Below the pieces are notes generated by a model. It did not search any database. It had not been told where the DNA came from and saw only the letters and a list, made by a program, of their open reading frames with translations. DNA of 64,000 nt, taken from Pseudomonas sp. dw_358 (GTDB lineage: Bacteria; Pseudomonadota; Gammaproteobacteria; Pseudomonadales; Pseudomonadaceae). Below, in pieces: positions 1-11,634 of this stretch (position 1 is its first letter; each line of letters opens with the position of its first letter). The DNA lies in assembly GCF_018449655.1 (NCBI RefSeq), contig NZ_JAAVUX010000005.1, positions 62,001-126,000 of the forward strand. Direction: 5' to 3'. Made by a program: the position numbers and the translations under genes.

Positions 1-1197
1 GCCGACCTGAACTGGCGCCCCTGGGTAGAGGAAGCGCTCGCAGCCCGTGGTTCCGCTTCCTACGCTTCATTGCGCGCAATGCCCAAGCTGGGACGTATGC
101 CGTGCCTGGCCAATAACAAGGTGAGCCTGCTAATCAACGGCAAGGAAACCTTTGACGCTATCTTTGCCGCGATGCGTGCGGCAAAGGACGTGATTCTTGT
201 GCAGTTTTTCATCATCCATGACGACCATATCGGGCGACAGCTGCAAGCACTGTTGTTGGAGAAAGCCGCTCAGGGTGTGCAGATTTATGTCCTCTACGAC
301 AGGGTCGGCAGCCATGCGCTCCCACGCAGCTACAACACCCGACTGCGTGAAGGCGGCGTGCATATCCGTGCCTTTGCCACCCGAAGCGGTCTTTTCAATC
401 GATTTCAGGTCAACTTCCGCAACCACCGCAAGATCGTGGTGGTGGATGGCGTGGTCGGCTTTGTCGGCGGCCATAACGTTGGAGACGAGTACTTGGGCGG
501 TGAGCCCAAGCTCTCGCCGTGGCGCGATACCCACGTGCAAGTGGCCGGGCCGGTCATCGCCTGCCTTCAGGAATCCTTCGCCGAAGATTGGTTCTGGGCA
601 TCGCGTCAGCTTCCACCGCTGATGCTACCTGATACCTACGACGACCACGGCGTTTTGTGCCAGGTACTGGCCACCGGACCCGCCGATGCACAAGAGACCT
701 GCTCACTGTTTTTCGTCGAAGCCATCCACGCGGCCAATGAGCGGGTGTGGATTACCACGCCCTATTTTATCCCCGATGAGGCGGTCTTCGCCGCTTTGCG
801 TCTGGCGGTGTTGCGAGGTGTGGATGTGCGCATCCTGTTACCTTCAAGGCCTGACCACCGGGTCGTTTACGCCGCTTCCAGTCTGTTCGCGTTCCAGGCG
901 GTCAAAGCGGGTGTGCGCATGTTTCGTTACACGCCGGGCTTTCTGCATCAAAAGGTCGTACTGGTAGACAGCGAAATCAGTGCGATCGGTAGCGCCAACA
1001 TGGACAACCGTTCTTTCCGCTTGAATTTCGAGATCATGTTGCTGACCGTGGACAGCGACTTCGCGAGCCAGGTTGAACAGATGCTGGAAGCAGACTTCGC
1101 CCTTAGCCAGGAAATATCGATAGAGGACAGCCGCCAGACCAATAGATGGTTGCAAGTCGGCATGCGGGTCGCCCGCCTGGTCTCGCCGATTTTGTAA
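1..1197 (+). CDS. cls: Cardiolipin synthase (phospholipase D family), 3' part
   Basis: The reading frame is open from the first base, so the N-terminus, including the membrane segments usual for bacterial cardiolipin synthases, lies outside the window; 398 residues are visible. Both HKD phosphodiesterase motifs are present: [10 protein letters not shown] (His codon at 424) and LHQKVVLVD followed by [10 protein letters not shown] (His codon at 946). Enzymes of this family transfer a phosphatidyl group between phosphatidylglycerol molecules at the inner membrane to make cardiolipin. The family is clear from the paired motifs and their spacing. Whether this is the ClsA or ClsB subtype cannot be settled without the N-terminus. 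The next gene is convergent to nothing nearby and starts 137 bases downstream on the same strand. Confidence 0.9.
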   Translation, partial: ADLNWRPWVEEALAARGSASYASLRAMPKLGRMPCLANNKVSLLINGKETFDAIFAAMRAAKDVILVQFFIIHDDHIGRQLQALLLEKAAQGVQIYVLYDRVGSHALPRSYNTRLREGGVHIRAFATRSGLFNRFQVNFRNHRKIVVVDGVVGFVGGHNVGDEYLGGEPKLSPWRDTHVQVAGPVIACLQESFAEDWFWASRQLPPLMLPDTYDDHGVLCQVLATGPADAQETCSLFFVEAIHAANERVWITTPYFIPDEAVFAALRLAVLRGVDVRILLPSRPDHRVVYAASSLFAFQAVKAGVRMFRYTPGFLHQKVVLVDSEISAIGSANMDNRSFRLNFEIMLLTVDSDFASQVEQMLEADFALSQEISIEDSRQTNRWLQVGMRVARLVSPIL

Positions 1198-1334
1198 CGG
1201 GGTAAACAACGAATAGGCCAAGTCCTACAGAGTTTTCGGACGCTTCCAATGGTTTTGCTCAGGATAATGTTAATACTAATAAGCCGAAACAAATCGGTGC
1301 ATAACGCCCCGTGACGGACTGCAGGGAATCAATC

Positions 1335-1646
1335 ATGCGAACCTATCGTCTGCCTCAATCGGCTGGCCAGCGCTCTCCCCAGCGCGAGAATCCAAGCCAG
1401 CTAACGCTGAACATCGCCCATCTGCAGCTTGGGCTGATCAACCTTCTGGATCTGCGCAGCCATGAGATCCAGAGCCGTGACGGCCTGAGTATTCATTGTC
1501 TGACCTTTCACAGTGGAGAAAGCCTGCGCATTGAGTGTGATGGTCGTACCGTGCACGTCGAGGGTCGTCACATCCATTATGAGTGCAGCCAACAGCCACC
1601 TTACTCGACATGGCTGGGGGATCCATCCAAGACCAGAAACATCTGA
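1335..1646 (+). CDS. Small hypothetical protein
   Basis: A 103-residue protein of unrecognised family. The ATG at 1335 is chosen over the GTG at 1311 because AGGGA sits about 7 bases upstream. The protein is hydrophilic, with a run of leucines near residues 25-40 (LNIAHLQLGLINLLDLRSHE) and no signal peptide or membrane segment. It ends 8 bases before the convergent hybrid kinase gene. Codon use looks like the neighbouring core genes, so it is probably real, but no function can be given. Confidence 0.5.
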   Translation: MRTYRLPQSAGQRSPQRENPSQLTLNIAHLQLGLINLLDLRSHEIQSRDGLSIHCLTFHSGESLRIECDGRTVHVEGRHIHYECSQQPPYSTWLGDPSKTRNI

Positions 1647-1654
1647 ATGCGGCC

Positions 1655-4600
1655 TTATGCTCGGTACAGCAGGATCGCGGTACCCAGCTCGGACACCGCC
1701 TGGAGCAAGTCATCCACTGCCCGGTCGACCCGGTCCACCTGACCTTGAGCGATCACATCTTCCAGCGCCTCGCAGCAATCCACCAGCGCTGTAGCCCGAA
1801 CGATCCGGGCGCCGCCTTTGATCCTGTGAGCGACGTGATTCAACCCGGCTGAGTCATTGCGTTGCCAGAGGTCGCGCAAGTCCCTGCCGTCCTGGTCGAG
1901 ACTGACCCGCAACTCTTCCAGCAAGGTATCGACAATGTCCCGATTGCCCCCCGCCAGTTGTTCCAGCACCTCGGGCAGCCACACAGAAGACGTGCGGTCC
2001 GTCGGCGGCATCGAGGCGCGGGCGCTGGACAATGGGTGCAGTGCCTGGCGCAGCCGCTCAAGTCCTAATGGTTTGAACAGACAGTCATTCATTCCGGCGT
2101 CCAGACAGCGTGCCTGCTCTTGGGGCTGGGCATTCGCCGTAAAGCCGAATATCAACACGGGGGCTTCGTTGGTGAGGGTCTCTCGTCGGCGGATTTCGCG
2201 GGTCAGTGCATAGCCGTCCATTCGCGGCATATTGCAGTCGGTAATCACCGCATCGAATTGCCCCGGCTGCCAGACGGCCAAGGCGGCTTCGCCGTCATCG
2301 ACCACGACTACCTGGTGCCCCATCCATTCCAGTTGTCGAGCCAGCAACAAGCGGTTGGGGGCATAGTCATCCACCACCAAAACGCGCAGCTGTGCCACCA
2401 CCGCCACCACAGGCAGCGCCTGCGCATGGACCTCGGGCCGCTGCACGATCGGGACGGGCAATTCGACCGTCACTTCGGTGCCGCTTCCGGGTGCACTGAC
2501 CAATTCCAGATGGCCCCCCATCAATTCGCAAAGGTGGCGACTGATCATCAGTCCAAGCCCGGAGCCGCCGGCTTGTTGCTGCGAAACCTGGGCGAATGGT
2601 TGGAACAGCAACGCCTGACTCGCCGCGTCGATCCCGATGCCCGTGTCCTTGACCCGGCAGTGGAGCCAGCATTGTCCGGCCGTCTTTTCGGCAGCCAGCG
2701 ACAGCGAGAGACTGACGCTGCCGCGCTCGGTGAACTTGATACCATTGCCCAGCAGGTTGGAGAGCACCTGCTTGAAGCGCAGCGGATCAAGCAGCACATG
2801 GACATCCCCCAGCCCATCATCGCTCAGGTCGAGCGCGATGTTCTTTTGCCGCGCCAACCCCTCGAAGGCCCTGATGACGCTGGCGGCCAGCTCCCGCAGA
2901 GCGACAGGCTGGGGACGCAATGCCAGCTGCCCGGATTCGATACGCACCACATCGAGAATATCGCCAATCAACTCCAGCAGGCTATGGGCCGAGGTGCTGG
3001 CCACCTCGATTGCAGCGCGGTCGAGCACGCCTTTCTCAGCTTGCTGGCTAGCCATTTCCAACATGCCGAGCACCGCGTTCATGGGCGTGCGAATCTCGTG
3101 GCTCATGGTTGCCAGAAAAGTCGTCTTGGCTCGGTTCGCCGCATCGGCTTCCAGCTGCGCGGCATGCAACTTCGCCATCAGGCGACGCTGCCAAGCCAAC
3201 GCGGCTGCGCTGAGCAGCAACAAGACCAGCAATATGGAGCCGCCGACCATGATCAGGTGACGGTGTCGCTGCCAATAATTTTCCCTCTCCACGCGATCCC
3301 CACGCCAGCGATTGATCAAGGTCTGGAAATCCGCGGGCGGCATGCTCAACAGCACCTTGTCCAGAATGGACTGCAACTGCCAAGCCTCCGGCCGTACAGC
3401 GAACGCTAATTGTGCCGGCGCATCGGCAAGGGTCGCGACAACGTGCCAAGGCTCATCGTCACGGCGGCGAGCGATCCGATAGCGGGCGGCCATCAGCGAA
3501 GTAATGCCGGCACTGGTTACACCTCGCTCCACCGCATCGAAGACGTGCTCGGTATTGATCACAGGCACCAGCCGCACCCGTGGATAGCGTTGCTGCAAGT
3601 CGGCATTCCTCGCATCGCCTGCGACCACCGCGAGTGCCTTGCCTGTCAGATCCTCAAAGTCGGAGACAGTTGCCGAGGGGCTGATCAATACATTGGGCGT
3701 GCTCAGATAAGGCCGGGTAAAGCTCAACGTGCCGTTGTGCAAGCCACTGGGGGTCAGGGCGCCAATCAAATCGACAGAGCCTCGCCCCAGCGCGCCGATC
3801 ATGGCGACCACCCCGGACTCACGGACGATGTCGAACTGTAACCCGGTCAATTGGGTGACCCGGGCCAGAACATCGGCGCTCAGCCCGCGTAGCTGGCCTT
3901 GCTGATCGAAAAACGTAAAGGGAACAAAGGAGGGGTCGACCGCCAGCTTTACCCGAGGATGGTCCGTCAGCCATGCCTGTTCTTGATCGCTGAGTTGCAG
4001 TGTGCGCTGGTCGGGCATGCCCTTGGCATCAGCGTTCCACCGATGTAGCAGGGCCATGCGTTCGGTGGCAGGCACGCTCTCGATGGCCGCGCGGATGATC
4101 CGGGCAAGGCGAGCATCCTGAGCGCTGGTGGCGAAAGCGAAACCGCTGCTTTCCAGCCGCGAAAAATCCGCGAGTTGCAGGTTGTCAAAGGCATTGCTGG
4201 CGATCTGATAATCGGCGGTGATGGCGTCACCGAGATAGACATCGGCACGCCCGAAAGCCACCGCACTCAGTGCATCCAGGACAGACGGGTAACCCTGCAG
4301 GCTGGCCCGGGGATACAACGCGGCAAATGCTGCAGCGGGTCGATAGTGGTCGAGCATCGCCACGCGCACGTTGGCCATTTCTCCTTCGGCCTTGGCTTTC
4401 TGGTCCGGGCGGGTGACCAGTACTGGCTGATCCTCGGCATAGTCACCGGCCCGTATAAGGGTTGGGTCCTGAAACTCATACTCGTTGGCACTGCCCAGCA
4501 GATCGATGTCGCCGTTGTGCAACGCCTGCACGGCATCGCCTCGGTGCCCGTAGCGCCGCACATGCACCGCCACCCCCAGCAACTCGCCCAGCAGTTGCGC

Positions 4601-4852
4601 GTAGTCGGCGGTCAAGCCTTCGTAGTCCAGGCCGTTATGGCTGATGTCGAACGGCGCATAATCGGGTGCCGACGTTCCCAGCGTCAGTGTGCCCCGAGCC
4701 CGCAGCCACTCACGATCGTCAGGGCTCAAGGCCAGCTCGTAACCTTCGACATGGGAGCGGCCCAGCAAGTGCAGGGTTTGGGGCGTGACAGGCGCTGCCA
4801 GTGCGTGCAGGGACCACACACTTACCCACAGCCACAGCCACAGGCGTTTCAT
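1655..4852 (-). CDS. BvgS/EvgS-like hybrid sensor histidine kinase
   Basis: A 1065-residue unorthodox kinase. Order of parts: signal peptide (1-20), two periplasmic SBP_bac_3-type Venus-flytrap domains (about 45-275 and 290-515), one membrane segment (about 533-554), a HisKA box SHEIRTPMNAV with His585, a HATPase domain with NLLGNGIKFT, DTGIGI and GGSGLGL, a receiver domain with phospho-acceptor Asp872 (ITDCNMPRMDG), and an HPt domain with His1009 (AHRIKGGAR). This is the full phosphorelay layout of BvgS and EvgS. No PAS domain is evident between the membrane segment and HisKA; BvgS has one there, EvgS does not. The start codon overlaps the stop of the response regulator gene (TGATG), so the pair is translationally coupled. 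The ligand is unknown. Confidence 0.92.
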   Translation of the reverse strand: MKRLWLWLWVSVWSLHALAAPVTPQTLHLLGRSHVEGYELALSPDDREWLRARGTLTLGTSAPDYAPFDISHNGLDYEGLTADYAQLLGELLGVAVHVRRYGHRGDAVQALHNGDIDLLGSANEYEFQDPTLIRAGDYAEDQPVLVTRPDQKAKAEGEMANVRVAMLDHYRPAAAFAALYPRASLQGYPSVLDALSAVAFGRADVYLGDAITADYQIASNAFDNLQLADFSRLESSGFAFATSAQDARLARIIRAAIESVPATERMALLHRWNADAKGMPDQRTLQLSDQEQAWLTDHPRVKLAVDPSFVPFTFFDQQGQLRGLSADVLARVTQLTGLQFDIVRESGVVAMIGALGRGSVDLIGALTPSGLHNGTLSFTRPYLSTPNVLISPSATVSDFEDLTGKALAVVAGDARNADLQQRYPRVRLVPVINTEHVFDAVERGVTSAGITSLMAARYRIARRRDDEPWHVVATLADAPAQLAFAVRPEAWQLQSILDKVLLSMPPADFQTLINRWRGDRVERENYWQRHRHLIMVGGSILLVLLLLSAAALAWQRRLMAKLHAAQLEADAANRAKTTFLATMSHEIRTPMNAVLGMLEMASQQAEKGVLDRAAIEVASTSAHSLLELIGDILDVVRIESGQLALRPQPVALRELAASVIRAFEGLARQKNIALDLSDDGLGDVHVLLDPLRFKQVLSNLLGNGIKFTERGSVSLSLSLAAEKTAGQCWLHCRVKDTGIGIDAASQALLFQPFAQVSQQQAGGSGLGLMISRHLCELMGGHLELVSAPGSGTEVTVELPVPIVQRPEVHAQALPVVAVVAQLRVLVVDDYAPNRLLLARQLEWMGHQVVVVDDGEAALAVWQPGQFDAVITDCNMPRMDGYALTREIRRRETLTNEAPVLIFGFTANAQPQEQARCLDAGMNDCLFKPLGLERLRQALHPLSSARASMPPTDRTSSVWLPEVLEQLAGGNRDIVDTLLEELRVSLDQDGRDLRDLWQRNDSAGLNHVAHRIKGGARIVRATALVDCCEALEDVIAQGQVDRVDRAVDDLLQAVSELGTAILLYRA

Positions 4853-5478
4853 CAGATCAGATTGTTGCGCTTGGCAAAATCGGCCAGATAGATGACGGAG
4901 GACAGCTGCAACTTTTCCAACAGTCGCGTCTTGTAGGTACTGATGGTCTTGGAGCTCAACAACATTTCCTGGCTGATCATCTTGTTGCTCTTGCCCAACG
5001 CCAACTGCTGGAGAATGACCAACTCCTTATTGGACAGCTGCTTGATCAGCGCCATGTCGGCCGACTGCACGTCCGGGCCCACCACAGAGCTGGTGGCCAG
5101 CCGAGGGTAATATTCCTTGCCCGCCAAGACTGTCCTGAATGCCTTGGTCAGATCGGTGAGCTCGCCGGTCTTGGAGAAGTAACCGTCCACCCCTGCCCGA
5201 CGGCAGCGCTCGGCATAGACTTCAGCCGGTTGAGAGGTGAGCACGAGGATACGGCTGCGCAGCCCCATGGTGTTCAGGCGATGGATGACCTCCATGCCGT
5301 CCAGCCGCGGTATGGCGATGTCGAGGACGATCAGGTCCGGGAGATGGTCGCGGGCCAGAGCGATCGCCTGAGGCCCGTTGTCTGCCTCGCCAATGACCTC
5401 CACCTTGGCTCCGGCAAGCAACATCCTGACGGTGGCGCGGATGAACGGGTGGTCGTCGACGATAAGCGCCTTGTGCAT
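4852..5478 (-). CDS. LuxR/NarL-type response regulator, partner of the hybrid kinase
   Basis: A 208-residue regulator with an N-terminal receiver domain (VDDHPF at 8-13; phospho-acceptor Asp53 in IVLDIAIPRLDG) and a C-terminal LuxR helix-turn-helix (about 145-190, LSNKELVILQQLALGKSNK). The ATG at 5478 is preferred because AAGAGGA lies 5-6 bases upstream and the receiver fold begins at once; ten extra residues from an upstream codon would add nothing recognisable. It is the BvgA/EvgA-type partner of the kinase, with which it overlaps by one base. Target genes are not apparent from the window. Confidence 0.92.
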   Translation of the reverse strand: MHKALIVDDHPFIRATVRMLLAGAKVEVIGEADNGPQAIALARDHLPDLIVLDIAIPRLDGMEVIHRLNTMGLRSRILVLTSQPAEVYAERCRRAGVDGYFSKTGELTDLTKAFRTVLAGKEYYPRLATSSVVGPDVQSADMALIKQLSNKELVILQQLALGKSNKMISQEMLLSSKTISTYKTRLLEKLQLSSVIYLADFAKRNNLI

Positions 5479-5546
5479 AGAGTCCTCTTGGGGTGGCAGC
5501 GGATCCAATCAAGCATCATAGCGGCCCACCCGATGAGGTTACAGGC

Positions 5547-7382
5547 CTATTCCACTGTCACTGACTTGGCAAGATTGCGCGGCTGGTCGACGTCAGTACC
5601 ACGCAGGACGGCGACGTAGTAGGACAGCAGCTGCAAAGGCACGGTGTACAGGATAGGTGCCAATGCGTCGATGATGTGCGGCATCGCGACAACATGCACC
5701 CCCACTTCGTCTGTAAAATTTGCTTCAGCATCAGCAAAGACGATCAATTCACCGCCACGCGCACGGACTTCCTGCAAGTTGGACTTGAGCTTTTCCAGCA
5801 ATTCGTTATTGGGTGCAACCGTGACCACGGGCATGTCGCTGTCCACCAGGGCCAGGGGACCGTGCTTCAACTCGCCTGCCGGATAAGCCTCGGCATGGAT
5901 GTAGGAAATCTCCTTGAGCTTGAGCGCTCCCTCCATCGCCACCGGGAACTGCGCTCCCCGCCCCAGGAACAGCGTGTGGTGTTTCTCGGCGAACAGTTCG
6001 GAGATGTGTTCCACGGTGGTGTCCATGGCCAGTGCCTCGCCCAGACGGACTGGCAGGCGGCGCAGTTCTTCAACCAGCAATGCTTCCTGCGCTGGCGCCA
6101 GCGTGCCATGCACTTGACCCAGCGACAGGGTCAACAGCATCAACGCAACCAGCTGGGTGGTGAACGCCTTGGTGGACGCGACACCGATCTCCGGTCCGGC
6201 CTGGGTCAGCAGGGTCAGGTCGGATTCGCGCACCAGCGAGCTGATGCCGACGTTGCAGATCGCCAGACTGCCCAGGTAGCCCATTTGCTTGGCATTGCGC
6301 AAGGCGGCCAGGGTGTCGGCGGTCTCGCCGGACTGGGAGATGGACACGAACAATGTATCGGGCTGCACCATGACCTTGCGGTAACGGAACTCGCTGGCGA
6401 CTTCAACTTGGCATGGGATCGAGGCCAGCTCTTCGAGCCAGTACCGGGCTACCATGCCGGCATGGTAGCTGGTCCCGCACGCGACGATCTGTACGTTGCG
6501 AACCTTGGCGAACAACTCGGCCGCCTGAGGGCCGAATGCCTGGACCAGAACTTGGTTCTGGCCCAGGCGTCCTTCCAGGGTGCGCTGCACGACTTTGGGC
6601 TGCTCGTGGATTTCCTTGAGCATGAAGTGGCGATAGATACCTTTGTCGGCCGCTTCGGCACCCTCGTGATACTGCACATTTTCACGCTGGACCACGGCAC
6701 CGCTGGCGTCCCAGATCTGCACGCTTTCGCGACGGATCTCGGCAATGTCACCCTCTTCAAGGTAAACGAAGCGATCGGTGACCTGACGCAAGGCCAGTTG
6801 ATCGGACGCCAGGAAGTTCTCTCCCAGGCCCAGACCGATGACCAGCGGGCTGCCGCTGCGCGCCGCGACCAGGCGATCGGGCTGGGCCATGCAGATGGCT
6901 GCCAGGCCATAGGCACCGTGCAACTGTTTCACCGTGGCCTTGAGCGCATCGGCAATATCCGGCAGTTCCTTGAGGGTGTGGTGCAACAGGTGAGCGATGA
7001 CCTCGGTGTCAGTCTGCGAGGTAAACACATAACCCAGACCAATCAAGCGCTCGCGCAGCACTTCATGGTTCTCGATGATGCCGTTGTGTACCACCGCGAC
7101 TTGCTCGCCAGAGAAATGTGGGTGCGCATTCGCCTCGCTCGGCGCGCCATGAGTCGCCCAGCGCGTGTGGGCGATACCCAGCTTGCCAGCCAGTGGCTGT
7201 TCTTGCAGCGCATGCGCCAGTTCGCTGACCTTGCCCAAGCGCCGACGGCGCTCCAGGCGGCCGTGGTTGTCCAACAGAGTAACACCGGCGCTGTCGTAGC
7301 CACGGTATTCCAGGCGCTTGAGGCCTTCGACCAGAATAGCGGTGACGTTGCGTTCAGCGATCGCGCCAACGATTCCACACAT
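5547..7382 (-). CDS. glmS: Glutamine--fructose-6-phosphate aminotransferase (isomerizing)
   Basis: A 611-residue protein that makes glucosamine-6-phosphate from fructose-6-phosphate and glutamine, the first step to UDP-GlcNAc for peptidoglycan and lipopolysaccharide. It begins MCGIVGA, so Cys2 becomes the N-terminal nucleophile of the class II glutaminase domain (about 2-220). Two SIS sugar-isomerase domains follow (about 285-425 and 455-600), and it ends in the family's LAKSVTVE tail. The ATG at 7382 is required to expose Cys2. It starts 2 bases after the stop of glmR and is surely in the same transcript. No glmS ribozyme is expected in this group, and the 2-base gap leaves no room for one. 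Confidence 0.98.
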   Translation of the reverse strand: MCGIVGAIAERNVTAILVEGLKRLEYRGYDSAGVTLLDNHGRLERRRRLGKVSELAHALQEQPLAGKLGIAHTRWATHGAPSEANAHPHFSGEQVAVVHNGIIENHEVLRERLIGLGYVFTSQTDTEVIAHLLHHTLKELPDIADALKATVKQLHGAYGLAAICMAQPDRLVAARSGSPLVIGLGLGENFLASDQLALRQVTDRFVYLEEGDIAEIRRESVQIWDASGAVVQRENVQYHEGAEAADKGIYRHFMLKEIHEQPKVVQRTLEGRLGQNQVLVQAFGPQAAELFAKVRNVQIVACGTSYHAGMVARYWLEELASIPCQVEVASEFRYRKVMVQPDTLFVSISQSGETADTLAALRNAKQMGYLGSLAICNVGISSLVRESDLTLLTQAGPEIGVASTKAFTTQLVALMLLTLSLGQVHGTLAPAQEALLVEELRRLPVRLGEALAMDTTVEHISELFAEKHHTLFLGRGAQFPVAMEGALKLKEISYIHAEAYPAGELKHGPLALVDSDMPVVTVAPNNELLEKLKSNLQEVRARGGELIVFADAEANFTDEVGVHVVAMPHIIDALAPILYTVPLQLLSYYVAVLRGTDVDQPRNLAKSVTVE

Positions 7383-7384
7383 AA

Positions 7385-8161
7385 TCAAATCTCCTGACTG
7401 AGGGCGGCGCAGACCACATTGATGCCGCGCGCCTGAATCTGATCGCGTTCAGCCTGGGGCAGGCGATCATCGGTAATAAGGGTATGGATGCTGCTCCAAG
7501 GCAGCTCCAGATTGGGTATTTTGCGGCCCAGCTTGTCCGATTCCAGCATGACAATCACTTCACGCGCCGCCTCGGCCATGACGCGGCTCAGACCCAGCAA
7601 CTCATTGAACGTCGTGGTACCACGCTGAAGATCCAGGCCATCGGCTCCGATAAATAATTGGTCAAAGTCATAGGAACGCAGGACCTGCTCGGCCACTTGG
7701 CCTTGGAACGATTCGGAATGGGGGTCCCAGGTGCCACCTGTCATCAGCAGTACAGGTTCATGCTCCAGTTGGCTGAGCGCATTGGCGACGTGCAGGGAAT
7801 TGGTCATGACCACCAGGCCAGTTTGCTGGCCCAACCGAGGGATCATAGCGGCGGTGGTAGTGCCGCTGTCGATAATGATCCGCGCGTGCTCCTTGATCCG
7901 CTGCACAGCCGCAGCGGCAATTGCCTGCTTGTAGCAGGAAACCGGGATGGCCGTTTCGTTGATCAATTCCTGGGGCATGGTGATCGCCCCGCCGTAGCGG
8001 CGTAACAAAAGCCCGTTGCTCTCCAGCGCGGCCAGATCCTTGCGGATGGTCACTTCGGAGGTCGCAAACTGTCTGGCCAATTCATCCACAGTGACTTCGC
8101 CCTTCTCGGCGAGCAGGGCGAGGATGTTATGGCGACGCTGGGGTGTATTGCGTTTCGACAT
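7385..8161 (-). CDS. glmR: DeoR-family regulator of the glm genes
   Basis: A 258-residue DeoR-type repressor: N-terminal winged helix (about 6-60, [24 protein letters not shown]) and a C-terminal sugar-phosphate-binding DeoRC domain with [14 protein letters not shown]. It lies directly upstream of glmS and downstream of glmU, the arrangement found throughout Pseudomonas (PA5550 in P. aeruginosa, GlmR), where it is linked to control of glmS. An imperfect palindrome about 10 bases upstream of the start may be its operator. Effector and DNA target are inferred from family and context. Confidence 0.88.
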   Translation of the reverse strand: MSKRNTPQRRHNILALLAEKGEVTVDELARQFATSEVTIRKDLAALESNGLLLRRYGGAITMPQELINETAIPVSCYKQAIAAAAVQRIKEHARIIIDSGTTTAAMIPRLGQQTGLVVMTNSLHVANALSQLEHEPVLLMTGGTWDPHSESFQGQVAEQVLRSYDFDQLFIGADGLDLQRGTTTFNELLGLSRVMAEAAREVIVMLESDKLGRKIPNLELPWSSIHTLITDDRLPQAERDQIQARGINVVCAALSQEI

Positions 8162-8169
8162 GGCGGTTT

Positions 8170-8186
8170 AAGTTTCGATTCGAAAT
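8170..8186. promoter_or_regulatory. Imperfect palindrome upstream of glmR
   Basis: The bases AGTTTCGATTCGAAATT at 8170-8186 contain TTTCG and CGAAA arms around a short centre, just upstream of the glmR start codon. The position suits an autoregulatory operator for a DeoR-family repressor. This is inference from symmetry and location only. Confidence 0.3.
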
Positions 8187-8261
8187 TTAATGCCGGCAAT
8201 CAAAACTCAAACGAAGGTTAGAGTCAAGCCTATTGATGAACTGCTGACAGCGATCCCCACC

Positions 8262-9629
8262 TCAAGGCTTGATGATCTTCTCCGGTCGTTTCCAACCTTC
8301 GATATTCCGCTGTCTCGCTCGTCCAACCGCCAACTGCGCGGCCGGCACATCCTGAGTGATAGTCGAGCCCGCCGCCGTGGTTGCACCGGCGGAGATATCC
8401 ACAGGCGCCACCAACGAATTGTTTGATCCGATGAACACGTCCTCGCCCAGCACCGTGCGGTGTTTATTGACGCCGTCGTAATTGCAGGTGATGGTGCCCG
8501 CGCCAATATTGGTGCGCGCGCCGATGGTGGCGTCTCCCAGATAGGCCAGATGGCCAGCTTTGGCCCCCTCTCCCAGTTGGGCATTCTTCAGTTCGACAAA
8601 GTTACCCACATGGGCCCTCGGCCCCAAGCTGCTGCCCGGCCGCAACCGCGCAAACGGTCCGGCATCGCTGCCCTCACCGAGTACGGCGCCATCGAGATGG
8701 CTGTTGGCCTTGAGCACAACGCCTCGACGCAGGATGCTGTCTTTGATGTAGCAGTTCGGCCCGATGACCACGTCGTCTTCGATCACCACTTGGCCTTCCA
8801 GAATCACGTTGACATCAATCGTGACATCTCGTCCTACGGTGATATCTCCGCGCACGTCAAAGCGCGCCGGATCACGCAGCGTCACACCGGCCGCCATGAC
8901 CCGCAGCGCCTCGCGCCATTGGTAATGACGCTCAAGCTCGGCCAGTTGGCGGCGATCGTTGGCGCCCTGCACTTCCATTGGGTCCCGTGCTGTTTCGGTA
9001 TCGACTACCAGCCCATCGGCCACGGCCATCGCGATTACATCAGTCAGGTAATACTCGCCCTGGGCGTTATGGTTCGACAGACGCCCCAGCCAATCGGTCA
9101 GACGCTGGCCAGGCACGGCGAGAATCCCCGTGTTGCCTTCGCAAATGACGCGCTGTTGTTCAGTCGCGTCCTTGTGTTCGACGATGGCCGTGACAGCACC
9201 GGCAGCGTCGCGCACGATCCGGCCGTAACCCGTCGGATCGGCCAGATTGACCGTCAACAAACCCAGGCGATCCGGCGTGACGCGCGCCAGCAGGCGTCGC
9301 AAAGTGGCGGTCTCGATCAACGGGACGTCGCCATAGAGGATCAATACCGTATCGGCCGTCAGCCCTGGCAGTGCCTGAGCCACCGCGTGACCGGTGCCCA
9401 GCTGGCGATCCTGCCGCACAAAGCTCAGGTCTTCGGCACCTAGCCGTTCGCGCACAGTCTCGGCACCATGGCCGATCACCACATGAATGCCCTGCGGATC
9501 CAGCTGCCGAGCGCTGTGGATAACATGGCCAAGCATCGACCGGCCAGCGACCGGATGCAGAACCTTGGGCAGCGCCGAACGCATGCGCGTCCCTTGGCCG
9601 GCGGCGAGAATGACGATATCGAGAGACAT
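8262..9629 (-). CDS. glmU: Bifunctional GlcNAc-1-P uridyltransferase / GlcN-1-P acetyltransferase
   Basis: A 455-residue enzyme for the last two steps to UDP-GlcNAc. The N-terminal pyrophosphorylase domain shows [18 protein letters not shown] (about 8-25); the C-terminal half is a left-handed beta-helix of hexapeptide repeats ([29 protein letters not shown]) carrying the acetyltransferase site. The ATG at 9629 ([11 protein letters not shown]) matches the family start. It lies 100 bases upstream of glmR on the same strand, so glmU-glmR-glmS may be one transcription unit, separated from the atp operon by a terminator. Confidence 0.98.
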   Translation of the reverse strand: MSLDIVILAAGQGTRMRSALPKVLHPVAGRSMLGHVIHSARQLDPQGIHVVIGHGAETVRERLGAEDLSFVRQDRQLGTGHAVAQALPGLTADTVLILYGDVPLIETATLRRLLARVTPDRLGLLTVNLADPTGYGRIVRDAAGAVTAIVEHKDATEQQRVICEGNTGILAVPGQRLTDWLGRLSNHNAQGEYYLTDVIAMAVADGLVVDTETARDPMEVQGANDRRQLAELERHYQWREALRVMAAGVTLRDPARFDVRGDITVGRDVTIDVNVILEGQVVIEDDVVIGPNCYIKDSILRRGVVLKANSHLDGAVLGEGSDAGPFARLRPGSSLGPRAHVGNFVELKNAQLGEGAKAGHLAYLGDATIGARTNIGAGTITCNYDGVNKHRTVLGEDVFIGSNNSLVAPVDISAGATTAAGSTITQDVPAAQLAVGRARQRNIEGWKRPEKIIKP

Positions 9630-9708
9630 ACAGGCTTCCAATGCTGGGCGTGCGGAGGGCCGCGAGGGTCGGCGCTTGCGACGTCGGGCTACAGGGGCGG
9701 AAAAAGAA

Positions 9709-9732
9709 AAAGGGTAGCCGAGGCTACCCTTT
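9709..9732 (-). terminator. Rho-independent terminator of the atp operon
   Basis: AAAGGGTAGCC and GGCTACCCTTT form a perfect 11-bp stem around a 2-base loop; on the minus strand it is followed by TTCTTTTTC. It lies 25 bases past the atpC stop and upstream of glmU, so it closes the ATP synthase transcript. Confidence 0.88.
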
Positions 9733-9757
9733 AACTCAATCGCAGAGAGACAGCGGC

Positions 9758-10183
9758 TTAGCCACCGAATTTTTTGCGGATCTGCTGGACCGTGCGCAGC
9801 TGAGCTGCGGCTTCGGCCAGGCGTGCAGTGGCGGCTCCGTAATCGAATTCCGCACCGCGTTCATTCAGGGCCTGCTCGGCCGCCTTGACGGCTTGCTGAG
9901 CGGAGGCTTCGTCCAGGTCGGCAGCACGTTGCACGGTGTCGGCAAGAACCTTGACCATGTTCGGCTGAACCTCGAGGAAACCACCGGAGATGTAAAACAC
10001 CTCGGCGTCCCCACCCTGTTTGATCAGGCGGATCGGACCTGGCTTCAAGTCGGTGATCAGCGGCGCGTGCCCCGGAGCGATACCAAGATCACCCAGGTTA
10101 CCGTGCGCAATCACCATCTCGACCAGACCGGAGAAAATCTCTCCTTCCGCACTGACGATATCGCAATGGACTGTCATAGCCAT
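9758..10183 (-). CDS. atpC: ATP synthase epsilon subunit
   Basis: A 141-residue subunit of the F1 central stalk. It starts [19 protein letters not shown] and keeps the [14 protein letters not shown] segment of the N-terminal beta-sandwich, with the two-helix C-terminal domain after about residue 90. It couples rotation of the c-ring to F1 and can inhibit ATP hydrolysis. It is the last gene of the atp operon, 44 bases after atpD. Confidence 0.97.
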   Translation of the reverse strand: MAMTVHCDIVSAEGEIFSGLVEMVIAHGNLGDLGIAPGHAPLITDLKPGPIRLIKQGGDAEVFYISGGFLEVQPNMVKVLADTVQRAADLDEASAQQAVKAAEQALNERGAEFDYGAATARLAEAAAQLRTVQQIRKKFGG

Positions 10184-10227
10184 TAGCTTGCCTCAACCTG
10201 ATTAGCGCCCGTTGCCGGGCGCCGGGA

Positions 10228-11634
<1,407 letters not shown>

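Noticed and set aside
7382..7388. glmS ribozyme upstream of glmS
   Set aside because: glmR ends 2 bases before the glmS start, leaving no leader; glmS ribozymes are typical of Gram-positive bacteria.
5676..7397. A 573-codon plus-strand frame opposite glmS
   Set aside because: It is the mirror frame of glmS and shows no recognisable domain; its composition is rich in Gln, His and Arg as expected for a shadow frame.
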